Positions 1 to 12,600 of a stretch of 64,000 nt of DNA are shown piece after piece. Origin of the DNA: Macrostomum hystrix (Eukaryota > Platyhelminthes > Macrostomidae); NCBI GenBank assembly GCA_950097015.1, contig CATNEN010000001.1, positions 23,055,501-23,119,500 of the forward strand, read 5' to 3'. The translations under genes were made by a program, and so were the position numbers. Under the pieces are notes generated by a model, which did not search any database, was not told the origin of the DNA, and worked only from the letters and a program-made list of their open reading frames with translations. Each line of letters starts with the position of its first letter. Positions within the stretch are counted from its first letter, which is position 1.

Positions 1-2850
1 AAGTCTGAGCAGTGTTCTCTCTGAGATTCTCAAGTCTGAGCAGTGTTATCTTTAGATTCTCAAGTCTGAGCAGTGTTCTCTTTAGATTCTCAAGTCTGAG
101 CAGTGTTCTCTTTAGATTCTCAAGTCTGAGCAGTGTTCTCTTTAGATTCTCAAGTCTGAGCAGTGTTCTCTGAGATTCTCAAGTCTGAGCAGTGTTCTCT
201 TTAGATTCTCAAGTCTGAGCAGTGTTCTCTGAGATTCTCAAGTCTGAGCAGTGTTCTCTTTGAGATTCTCAAGTCTGAGCAGTGTTCTCTGAAATTCTCA
301 AGTCTGAGCAGTGTTCTCTGAGATTCTCAAGTCTGAGCAGTGTTCTCTCTGAGATTCTCAAGTCTGAGCAGTGTTCTCTTTAGATTCTCAAGTCTGAGCA
401 GTGTTCTCTTTAGATTCTCAAGTCTGAGCAGTGTTCTCTTTAGATTCTCAAGTCTGAGCAGTGTTCTCTTTAGATTCTCAAGTCTGAGCAGTGTTCTCTT
501 TAGATTCTCAAGTCTGAGCAGTGTTCTCTTTAGATTCTCAAGTCTGAGCAGTGTTCTCTGAGATTCTCAAGTCTGAGCAGTGTTCTCTTTAGATTCTCAA
601 GTCTGAGCAGTGTTCTCTGAGATTCTCAAGTCTGAGCAGTGTTCTCTTTGAGATTCTCAAGTCTGAGCAGTGTTCTCTGAAATTCTCAAGTCTGAGCAGT
701 GTTCTCTGAGATTCTCAAGTCTGAGCAGTGTTCTCTCTGAGATTCTCAAGTCTGAGCAGTGTTCTCTTTAGATTCTCAAGTCTGAGCTGTGTTCTCTTTA
801 GATTCTCAAGTCTGAGCAGTGTTCTCTGAGATTCTCAAGTCTGAGCAGTGTTCTCTCTGAGATTCTCAAGTCTGAGCAGTGTTCTCTCTGAGATTCTCAA
901 GTCTGAGCAGTGTTCTCTGAGATTCTGAAGTCTGAGCAGTGTTCTCTCTGAGATTCTCAAGTCTGAGCTGTGTTCTCTGAAATTCTCAAGTCTGAGCAGT
1001 GTTCTCTGAAATTCTCAAGTCTAAGCAGTGTTCTCTGAGATTCTCAAGTCTGAGCAGTGTTCTCTGAGATTCTCAAGTCTGAGCAGTGTTCTCTGAGATT
1101 CTCAAGTCTGAGCAGTGTTCTCTGAGATTCTCAAGTCTGAGCAGTGTTCTCTGAAATTCTCAAGTCTGAGCAGTGTTCTCTGAGATTCTCAAGTCTGAGC
1201 AGTGTTCTCTGAGATTCTCAAGTCTGAGCAGTGTTCTCTGAGATTCTCAAGTCTGAGCAGTGTTCTCTGAAATTCTCAAGTCTGAGCAGTGTTCTCTGAG
1301 ATTCTCAAGTCTGAGCAGTGTTCTCTGAGATTCTCAAGTCTGAGCTGTGTTCTCTGAGATTCTCAAGTCTGAGCTGTGTTCTCTGAGATTCTCAAGTCTG
1401 AGCAGTGTTCTCTGAGATTCTCAAGTCTGAGCAGTGTTCTCTGAGATTCTCAAGTCTGAGCAGTGTTCTCTGAAATTCTCAAGTCTGAGCAGTGTTCTCT
1501 GAGATTCTCAAGTCTGAGCAGTGTTCTCTGAGATTCTCAAGTCTGAGCAGTGTTCTCTGAGATTCTCAAGTCTGAGCAGTGTTCTCTGAGATTCTCAAGT
1601 CTGAGCAGTGTTCTCTCTGAGATTCTCAAGTCTGAGCAGTGTTATCTTTAGATTCTCAAGTCTGAGCAGTGTTCTCTTTAGATTCTCAAGTCTGAGCAGT
1701 GTTCTCTTTAGATTCTCAAGTCTGAGCAGTGTTCTCTTTAGATTCTCAAGTCTGAGCAGTGTTCTCTGAGATTCTCAAGTCTGAGCAGTGTTCTCTTTAG
1801 ATTCTCAAGTCTGAGCAGTGTTCTCTGAGATTCTCAAGTCTGAGCAGTGTTCTCTTTGAGATTCTCAAGTCTGAGCAGTGTTCTCTGAAATTCTCAAGTC
1901 TGAGCAGTGTTCTCTGAGATTCTCAAGTCTGAGCAGTGTTCTCTCTGAGATTCTCAAGTCTGAGCAGTGTTCTCTTTAGATTCTCAAGTCTGAGCAGTGT
2001 TCTCTTTAGATTCTCAAGTCTGAGCAGTGTTCTCTTTAGATTCTCAAGTCTGAGCAGTGTTCTCTTTAGATTCTCAAGTCTGAGCAGTGTTCTCTTTAGA
2101 TTCTCAAGTCTGAGCAGTGTTCTCTTTAGATTCTCAAGTCTGAGCAGTGTTCTCTGAGATTCTCAAGTCTGAGCAGTGTTCTCTTTAGATTCTCAAGTCT
2201 GAGCAGTGTTCTCTGAGATTCTCAAGTCTGAGCAGTGTTCTCTTTGAGATTCTCAAGTCTGAGCAGTGTTCTCTGAAATTCTCAAGTCTGAGCAGTGTTC
2301 TCTGAGATTCTCAAGTCTGAGCAGTGTTCTCTCTGAGATTCTCAAGTCTGAGCAGTGTTCTCTTTAGATTCTCAAGTCTGAGCTGTGTTCTCTTTAGATT
2401 CTCAAGTCTGAGCAGTGTTCTCTGAGATTCTCAAGTCTGAGCAGTGTTCTCTCTGAGATTCTCAAGTCTGAGCAGTGTTCTCTCTGAGATTCTCAAGTCT
2501 GAGCAGTGTTCTCTGAGATTCTGAAGTCTGAGCAGTGTTCTCTCTGAGATTCTCAAGTCTGAGCTGTGTTCTCTGAAATTCTCAAGTCTGAGCAGTGTTC
2601 TCTGAAATTCTCAAGTCTAAGCAGTGTTCTCTGAGATTCTCAAGTCTGAGCAGTGTTCTCTGAGATTCTCAAGTCTGAGCAGTGTTCTCTCTGAGATTCT
2701 CAAGTCTGAGCAGTGTTCTCTGATATTCTCAAGTCTGAGCAGTGTTCTCTGAGATTCTCAAGTCTGAGCAGTGTTCTCTCTGAGATTCTCAAGTCTGAGC
2801 AGTGTTCTCTGATATTCTCAAGTCTGAGCTGTGTTCTCTGAGTTTTTCAA
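1..2850. repeat. 29-31 bp minisatellite with higher-order duplication
   Basis: About 95 tandem copies of a unit starting AAGTCTGAGCAGTGTTCTC followed by TTTAGATTCTC or (T)GAGATTCTC variants. It ends about 100 bp before the first recognisable EPG5 exon, so it probably lies in the preceding intron. The order of unit variants at about 1-1040 recurs at about 1597-2636 (period 1596 bp), including rare variants (GTTATC, GAGCTG, TCTAAG), so a long block was duplicated. Short open frames across it are repeat translations, not genes. Confidence 0.95.
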
Positions 2851-2947
2851 ACTGAGTAGTGTCCTCAGATCTTAAAGTTTGAGATCTTTAAATAAATAAA
2901 AACTGCCCATTGCTGTCGTAACCATTCTGACGAACAATATACTCCAG

Positions 2948-5900
2948 GAGTCTGACTCGATAGACTCCGAGTTCCACGAGATGCTGAGCTCCTACTGCGT
3001 CGCGTGCAAGAAGTTGCGCCGCTCCGAGTCGAACACTCGCCAGTTGGAGTCTGAGCTGCGCGAACTGCAAGACTCAGTCTGGCAATTGTCCACCAAGACT
3101 CAGTCTATTGAAGGCAAATGTCAGGACAATGTGAAAGTGTCCACAGAGTTTCGCTACGATGTTGCCGAGTTCCAATCGGACGGCTTGAAACGGTTGAGCG
3201 ATAAATTGGCCACGGCCAGGCATGAATTAGCCAACGATGTACCGCTGCATGGCTACGATGTCCAAAGATGGCGACTGCTCATTCAGTGCCACCTGCACAA
3301 ACTTGTCACCAGTTTGCCTATGTTTGCTGAAACACCTGCCACTGCTCCGCCTGTTGGTGAGTGCTGCTTTTCATCCCATTTTGTGGATGTGAATTGCTGC
3401 TTTGGATTGTGCGAATCCCGCTTTAGGATGTTGCAATTCCGCTTTGGGATGTGGGAATCCCACTTTAAAATGTAGGTAAGTGGTAAGAATCCCACTTGAG
3501 AATGTAAGAATCCCACTTTAGGATGTAAGAATCCCACTTTGGGATGTAAGAATCCCACTTTGGGATGAAAGAATCCCACTTTGGGATGTAAGAATCCCAC
3601 TTTGGGATGTAAGAATCCCACTTTAGGATGTAAGAATCCCACTTTAGGATGTAAGAATCCCACTTTGGGATGTTAGAATCTCACTTTAGAATGTAAGAAT
3701 CCCACTTTAGGATGTTGCAATTCCGCTTTGGGATGTGGGAATCCCACTTTAAAATGTAGGTAAGTGGTAAGAATCCCACTTGAGAATGTAAGAATCCCAC
3801 TTTAGGATGTAAGAATCCCACTTTAGGATGTAAGAATCCCACTTTGGGATGTAAGAATCCCACTTTAGGATGTAAGAATCCCACTTTAGGATGTAAGAAT
3901 CCCACTTTGGGATGTAAGAATCCCACTTTGGGATGTAAGAATCCCACTTTGGGATGAAAGAATCCCACTTTGGGATGTAAGAATCCCACTTTGGGATGAA
4001 AGAATCCCACTTTGGGATGTAAGAATCCCACTTTGGGATGAAAGAATCCCAATTTGGGATGTAAGAATCCCACTTTGGGATGTAAGAATCCCACTTTAGG
4101 ATGTAAGAATCCCACTTTAGGATGTAAGAATCCCACTTTAGGATGTAAGAATCCCACTTTGGGATGTTAGAATCTCACTTTAGAATGTAAGAATCCCACT
4201 TTAGGATGTTGCAATTCCGCTTTGGGATGTGGGAATCCCACTTTAAAATGTAGGTAAGTGGTAAGAATCCCACTTTGGGATGTAAGAATCCCACTTTAGG
4301 ATGTTGCAATTCCGCTTTGGGATGTGGGAATCCCACTTTAAAATGTAGGTAAGTGGTAAGAATCCCACTTTGGGATGTAAGAATCCCAATTTGGGATGTA
4401 AGAATCCCACTTTGGGATGTAAGAATCCCACTTTAGGATGTAAGAATCCCACTTTAGGATGTAAGAATCCCACTTTGGGATGTAAGAATCCCACTTTGGG
4501 ATGTAAGAATCCCACTTTAGGGTGTAAGAATCTCACTTTGGGATGTAAGAATCCCACTTTGGGATGAAAGAATCCCACTTTGGGATGTAAGAATCCCACT
4601 TTAGGATGTAAGAATCCCACTTTAGGATGTAAGAATCCCACTTTGGGATGTTAGAATCTCACTTTAGAATGTAAGAATCCCACTTTAGGATGTAAGAATC
4701 CCACTTTGGGATGTAAGAATCCCACTTTGGGATGAAAGAATCCCACTTTGGGATGTAAGAATCCCACTTTAGGATGTAAGAATCCCACTTTAGGATGTTG
4801 CAATTCCGCTTTGGGATGTGGGAATCCCACTTTAAAATGTAGGTAAGTGGTAAGAATCCCACTTTGGGATGTAAGAATCCCACTTTGGGATGAAAGAATC
4901 CCACTTTGGGATGTAAGAATCCCACTTTGGGATGTAAGAATCCCACTTTGGGATGTAAGAATCCCACTTTGGGATGAAAGAATCCCACTTTGGGATGTAA
5001 GAATCCCACTTTGGGATGTAAGAATCCCACTTTAGGATGTAAGAATCCCACTTTGGGATGTAAGAATCCCACTTTGGGATGAAAGAATCTCACTTTAGGA
5101 TGAATGAATCCCACTTTAGGATGTAAGAATCCCACTTTAGGATGTAAGAATCCCACTTTAGGATGTAAGAATCCCACTTTGGGATGTAAGAATCCCACTT
5201 TGGGATGTAAGAATCCCACTTTGGGATGTAGGAATCCCACTAAATCCAACTTGTATGTTGATTGTTTTTCTTGAGCATAAATCCCTCTGTAAAATCGAAT
5301 CCCTATTTTTATACCATATTTTAATACTGATTAAACTCTGATTAAATCCTAAACGCTTCCAATCCCGGCCCTCCAACCCGTCAAGTCCTGCCGGAGTACC
5401 CCAGATCCGATGGCCGGGCCCAGTCCGATGAGGTCCTCCGCCGCTGTCGGGTCCTGTTCCACTTCGCCCGGAAGCCCGTGCTGATCACTGATCGGGCCTT
5501 TCAAGACGATGTTCGCGCCTGGCTAATCGAACTCGGCGGAGCCCTGCTGCGCTGCGCCACTTGGCGTGAGCACATCTACCTGCTCTGCGAGCTGCTGCGC
5601 TGCCCGCCCGGCGTGGGAGAATGGGGCGCCTGCCTCCTGCAGCTGCCGCCTGACCAGCTGCTGCAGCCCGGGTCAGCCAGCGTCTCCGGCGTTGCTATTG
5701 GTGACCTGTGCCTGGCTAGCATGCAGATGATCGTGTGCCCTGTGGCCGAACGGGCCAGGTTAGTTTAGCCAATATTTGGGGTGAGATTTTGAAGGTTCGG
5801 TTTTAGGCTTTTTAGGTGTTTTTTATTTGGTTGTGGGTCTTTGTTCTTAAGATTTTGACAGTCCATTTTAGGGATTTGTAGTTGAAATTTTGAAGGTTCA

Positions 5901-6653
5901 GTTTGGGTCTTTGTCGGCTTTGTGGGTGAGATTTTGAATGTTCAGTTTAGGTCTTTGTCGGCTTTGTGAGTGACATTTCCAAGTTTCAGTTTGTGTCTTT
6001 GTAGTCTTTGTGGGTGTGATTTTTTAGGTTCAGTTTGGATCTTTCTCGGCTTTGTGAGTGAGATTTTGAAGGTTCAGTTTAGGTCTTTGTCTGCTTTGTG
6101 GAAGAGATTTAGAAGATTCAGTTTAGGTCTTTGTCGGCTTTATGGGTGAGATTTTAAAGTTTCAGTTTGTTTAGTCTGGGATGCGATGTTAGGATCCAGT
6201 TTTAAATTTTTGTTTAAAATTGTAAAGAATTTGCCAGTTTTGAATTATCCGATTTCAGATTCATGGCTCCCTATGAAGCCCTGGACAGTCTGCCAGCAGG
6301 TGAGCAGCAGCAGCAGCAGCAGCAGCAGGACGATGCCTCTCGCTGGATCTTTGTCGATGAAGAAGGCGAAGTGTACGACAATCAGCGCGACGCCCTCACC
6401 GAGCTGCGCGACACAGACCTGCTGGCTCTGCTGTCTCAGCTGCCTCTGCACGCGGTGCTTCGCTCCCTGTTCGCTGTTGAAGGAGGCGCCCCTCTGTCCC
6501 GTCTGCTGGCCTTCGTCAACTGCCTGGTGTCCATCGCAGAGCGCGGCTTTGATTCGCTGCGTCACGCCGCTCGCTATCGATTGGTCAGTCGTTGGCTGGG
6601 TCACGTGATTCGTCAGGCTCTGGTGCTGCTGTCGGATCGATTTCTGGTTGAGA

Positions 6654-6692
<39 letters not shown>

Positions 6693-9600
6693 CTCACCAA
6701 GCTGCTGTTCTGTTTGCTACCATGGAGAAAATCTTTCTTCGCTGCGTCCGGGCTCTGCTGAGCGCCGGGCGGCACGGCAGCTGGCAGTACCTCACCGAAC
6801 TGCCGCTGGACTGCCTATCCGGCCAGTGCAAGCTCAGCCTCATCAACACCCTGCTGCAGGACTGCGGCCTCATCGACCTTGAGACTCGACTCACCGCCCT
6901 GTCTCCATCCGAGGCAATCTACCTGCTCACCAGTTTGAGCAATGTGGCTTGCCAATGCGACCCCGCTGTGCCAGACCAGAGAAATCTCCTACTCAGCGTC
7001 ACCGACGAGATCTTCAACCTGGCCTTTGTTCGAGAGCACACTAGGGATCTGTGCGGCAAAGTGGGATGCGAACTCCTGACCTCCATCGGACTCAGGCATC
7101 CGCTAGTACTCAGAGAAATGCTGGACTATGTTGATAGATCCAGACTCGACATGGTCTTTGGGGTGAGTCTATGACTCTGAAAATTCGTGCTTCCACTGTC
7201 ATCATCCTTCCATGACTCTGGTCATCATCCTTCCATGACTCTGGTCATAATCCATTTATTACTCTGGTCATCATCCTTCCATGACACGGGTTATCATCCT
7301 TCCATGACTCTGGTCATCATCCTTCCATGACTCTGGTCATCATCCTTCCATGACTCTGGTCATCGTCCTTCCATGACTCTGATCATCATCATTCCATGAC
7401 TCTGGTCATCATCATTCCATGACTCTGGTCATCATCCTTCCATGACTCTGGTCATCGTCCTTCCATGACTCTGATCATCATCATTCCATGACTCTGGTCA
7501 TCATCATTCCATGACTCTGGTCATCAACATTCCATGACTCTGGTCATCATCATTCCATGACTCTGGTCATCATCCTTCCATGACTCTGATCATCATCATT
7601 CCATGACTCTGATCATCAACATTCCATGACTCTGGTCATCAACATTCCATGACTCTGGTCATCATCCTTCCATGACTCTGATCATCATCATTCCATGACT
7701 CTGATCATCATCATTCCATGACTCTGGTCATCATCATTCCATGACTCTGGTCATCATCCTTCCATGACTCTGGTCATCGTCCTTCCATGACTCTGGTCAT
7801 CATCATTCCATGACTCTGGTCATCATCATTCCATGACTCTGGTCATCAACATTCCATGACTCTGGTCATCATCATTCCATGACTCTGGTCATCATGATTC
7901 CATGACTCTGGTCATCATCCTTCCATGACTCTGGTCATCATCATTCCATGACTCTGGTCATCATCCTTCCATGACTCTGGTCATCATCATTCCATGACTC
8001 TGGTCATCATGATTCCATGACTCTGATCATCATCATTCCATGACTCTGGTCAATAATTTAATTGCTGGATCATGACCCCTCCAAGGCTGTGAGCATAGCC
8101 ATCGAATTATCAAAGTTAATTAATAAATATATTCTGACAGGTACTGGAAACTTCAGACCCCAATGTCAGCAAGGTACGGTTCTATTTATCTATTGCTCTG
8201 CTATGTTGTGCACGCTTGAACAATTCTTCCTTATATTTGCTACTTTTATTACTAACAGTAGCATGATTGCCTTGCATGTGTCTAGTTCCATTTTATTTGT
8301 TGTGTCATTTATATAAATTCTAGATGTTCATATATGCTTATTAAGTTTGTTTGTTAAATTGTTTTGTGCCATCATTTGTCTAAATGGTTGAGAAAAAAGA
8401 AAAATTGTTTTCAATAACTAACACACGCTGGTTCCGTTATAAAATGCTTCGTATACTACTTACAATTTATCTTTTTTTCAGTTTTTTGCTGCGAAAAATC
8501 AAGCTTGCCAATGTATATAAAACTGCCAATTTCAGGACGTATTGAATCTATTCAAAGACTTGCCATTCCAAACCTACGTGCCGGACAAGACCATGCTAAC
8601 TAGATTCCTGCACTGGCTCACACTGCACCCGCTCAACTCACTGCGCAGCTGCATCGCTCGTTTAGTATTGGACGGCTTCAATTGGTCGCTGGATTTCAAT
8701 GTGAGCTCATCCCAGATCTTAGATCCCAGATGTACTGTGACAGACAAAAAACGACCGTGCGGGCCAGATCTTAGATCCCAGATCTTAGATCCCAGATCTT
8801 AGATCCCAGATCTTAGATCCCAGATCTTAGATCCCAGATCTTAGATCCCAGATCTTAGATCCCAGATCTTAGATCCCAGATCTTAGATCCCAGATCTTAG
8901 ATCCCAGATCTTAGATCCCAGATCTTAGATCCCAGATCTTAAGTCCTAGATCTTAGATCCCTGATCTTAGATCCTTGATCTTAGATCCCTGATCTTAGAT
9001 CCCTGATCTTAGATCCCTGATCTTAGATCCCTGATCTTAGATCCCTGATCTTAGATCCCTGATCTTAGATCCCTGATCTTAGACCCCTGATCTTAGATCC
9101 CTGATCTTAGATCCCTGATCTTAGATCCCTGATCTTAGATCCCTGATCTTAGATCCCTGATCTTAGATCCCTGATCTTAGATCCCTGATCTTAGATCCCT
9201 GATCTTAGACCCCTGATCTTAGATCCCTGATCTTAGATCCCTGATCTTAGATCCCTGATCTTAGATCCCTGATCTTAGATCCCTGATCTTAGATCCCTGA
9301 TCTTAGACCCCTGATCTTAGATCCCTGATCTTAGATCCCAGATCTTAGATCCCTGATCTTAGATCCCTGATCTTAGATCCCTGATCTTAGATCCCAGATC
9401 TTAGACCCCTGATCTTAGATCCCAGATCTTAGATCCCAGATCTTAGACCCCTGATCTTAGATCCCTGATCCTAGATCAACCCATTGCATCAGTTAAACTG
9501 GGATATTTGTCTTTTTTATCTGTTCATCCAAAAGATGTCAGAAAATTATTCGTTGATAGTAATTTAGATTCTTAAAATCACGATTCGAACTTAGCCAAAT

Positions 9601-12600
9601 TAATCTGGCAAACAATGTTTGGGGGCTTGTCGTACAAGGTCAGATGTACACACCTGTGTGAGTGTGTGCCTGCGTATTTCAGAATGGCGCGGGTCTACTT
9701 TTACCAAAAAAAGAATCCAAACATCCTACATCCTACTTACAAGTAGAAACGGCTAAATAAATTATTAAAACTCGCATCTCCGCAGAACCAGTCCGTTCTA
9801 TTCCTGCCACACGAGACGCACGTTGAGGTGGCGCTGATCCTTGTCCAAGCCAGCCAGCAGCTGTTCAATAGCAAACTGTTCGCTCAGCAGCTTCGCACCG
9901 GCGGTGTCAACGCCTTTCCTCCGCAGTCTGTTGAAGAACGATTCTACCTGTGGTGCGTCAACCTGATGGCCCGGCTTCGGCTTCATCTCACCAGCCTGCC
10001 GCCGCTGAATGCCCGCGCCGCGGCTCCGGAGCTGCGACCTGACCGGGTGGAACCGCAGTCAGCTCTGTTCAGAGGACTGCTGAAGGAGGGCCTCGACTCC
10101 GACAACCCTGTGGCTGTCTATGCCGCCTTGGTCATGACGCGCTTGGGCAACGACACTGGTGAGTCAGGACTTCAGTGTCAGATCTGTCTGAGCATGCCTT
10201 CAGTGTGTCAGATCTGTCTGACCATGCCTTCAGTGTGTCAGATCTGTCTGAGCATGCATTCAGTGTGTCAGATCTGTCTGACCATGCCTTCAGTGTGTCA
10301 GATCTGTCTGACCATGCATTCAGTGTGTCAGATCTGTCTGACCATGCCTTCAGTGTGTCAGATCTGTCTGACCATGCCTTCAGTGTGTCAGATCTGTCTG
10401 ACCATGCCTTCAGTGTGTCAGATCTGTCTGACCATGCCTTCAGTGTGTCAGATCTGTCTGACCATGCCTTCAGTGTGTCATATCTGTCTGAGCATGCATT
10501 CAGTGTGTCAGATCTGTCTGACCATGCCTTCAGTGTGTCAGATCTGTCTGACCATGCATTCAGTGTGTCAGATCTGTCTGACCATGCCTTCAGTGTGTCA
10601 GATCTGTCTGACCATGCCTTCAGTGTGTCAGATCTGTCTGAGCATGCCTTCAGTGTGTCAGATCTGTCTGAGCATGCCTTCAGTGTGTCAGATCTGTCTG
10701 AGCATGCCTTCAGTGTGTCAGATCTGTCTGAGCATGCCTTCAGTGTGTCAGATATGTCTGAGCATGCCTTCAGTGTGTCAGATCTGTCTGAGCATGCCTT
10801 CAGTGTGTCAGATCTGTCTGAGCATGCCTTCAGTGTGTCAGATCTGTCTGAGCATGCCTTCAGTGTGTCAGATCTGTCTGACCATGCCTTCAGTGTGTCA
10901 GATCTGTCTGAGCATGCCTTCAGTGTGTCAGATCTGTCTGACCATGCCTTCAGTGTGTCAGATCTGTCTGGCCATGCCTTCAGTGTGTCAGATCTGTCTG
11001 AGCATGCCTTCAGTGTGTCAGATCTGTCTGAGCATGCCTTCAGTGTGTCAGATCTGTCTGAGCATGCCTTCAGTGTGTCAGATCTGTCTGAGCATGCCTT
11101 CAGTGTGTCAGATCTGTCTGAGCATGCCTTCAGTGTGTCAGATCTGTCTGAGCATGCCTTCAGTGTGTCAGATCTGTCTGAGCATGCCTTCAGTGTGTCA
11201 GATCTGTCTGAGCATGCCTTCAGTGTGTCAGATCTGTCTGAGCATGCCTTCAGTGTGTCAGATCTGTCTGAGCATGCCTTCAGTGTGTCAGATCTGTCTG
11301 AGCATGCCTTCAGTGTGTCAGATCTGTCTGACCATGCCTTCAGTGTGTCAGATCTGTCTGAGCATGCCTTCAGTGTGTCAGATCTGTCTGACCATGCCTT
11401 CAGTGTGTCAGATCTGTCTGGCCATGCCTTCAGTGTGTCAGATCTGTCTGAGCATGCCTTCAGTGTGTCAGATCTGTCTGAGCATGCCTTCAGTGTGTCA
11501 GATCTGTCTGAGCATGCCTTCAGTGTGTCAGATCTGTCTGAGCATGCCTTCAGTGTGTCAGATCTGTCTGAGCATGCCTTCAGTGTGTCAGATCTGTCTG
11601 AGCATGCCTTCAGTGTGTCAGATCTGTCTGAGCATGCCTTCAGTGTGTCAGATCTGTCTGGCCATGCCTTCAGTGTGTCAGATCCATCTGAACGTCGCAC
11701 CCCTGAACCGCCCTCCAGGCGAGCTGTTGTCCTCAGGCTTCAACCTGCTGACCAGCTTGTGCCGCTCTCGTCAGACCCGGCTTGCTGTGGAGTTTCTTTG
11801 TCACGCGTCGGCGATGCTGACTAGCACGGAGCCAGCCACTCTGTACTCAAATCCGGCCGTGCACTCGGCTCTGGCAGCTCTAGCCCAGTGTGACGACGCC
11901 TGGTGGACTCAGCACCGAGTTGCCGGCGCTCAGCGAGTTTTTCCCGGCCCTAATTTAAAACTGATCGCCTCGGCTCTGCTCAGCTCACCAACTGGCATTG
12001 AGACTTGGCTGAGAGCTCTACTGCTGCAGGTGAGTTGCTGTTTTGCATGGCGATCTTTGTAGCTTTTTTAGTAAGACACTTTAAGTCTTTGGAGCTCTTT
12101 GAGTACGATACTTAAGTCTTTGTAGCTCTTTGAGTAGGATACTTTAGTCTTTGTAGCTCTTTTAGTAGGACAGTCTTTGTAGCTCTTTTATTAGGACAGT
12201 CTGTAGGTTTTTGAGTAGGATTAGCCCTGTGAGTAAGACACTAAAGTCTTTGTAGCTCTTTGAGTAGGAGTGTAGGACACTTAGTCCTTGTAGCTCTTTT
12301 GAGAAAATAAAATTAATATTCTTTGTAGCCTTTTCATTAGTTTAGGTCCTTGTACATAAGAAACTGTCTTTAGTGTCCATCAGAATTGGCCAAGTAACCA
12401 AACTGTTGTGATCCCGTATCGCCACTCCAGGCTCCGGCCTGCCTGCAGAATCGCGGCATTCTCTACCTCATCGATCGCCTCTGCTGCTACGCCCTAACAA
12501 TGGACGCAATCGCCAGTCAGGAGCAGCAGCAGCAGCAGCAGCGCGGCTTGGACATTGTGCTGCGTTGTCTGCGCTCCGCGTGCCAGAATTTCCTAGCAGG

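Noticed and set aside
3283-5249. Minus-strand GFLHPKV repeat proteins
   Set aside because: Translation of a 21-bp intronic minisatellite. No start context, splice support or non-repeat domain.
8062-8316. Extra EPG5 exon in intron 3
   Set aside because: Exons 3 and 4 join directly in phase and match the conserved order (…MVFG then DVLNLFKDLPF). This frame lacks proper splice sites and turns low-complexity.
10132-11824. Long repetitive open frames on both strands over the 30-bp array
   Set aside because: The period is a multiple of 3 and the unit has no stop, so several frames stay open automatically. The flanking exons and splice sites show it is an intron.
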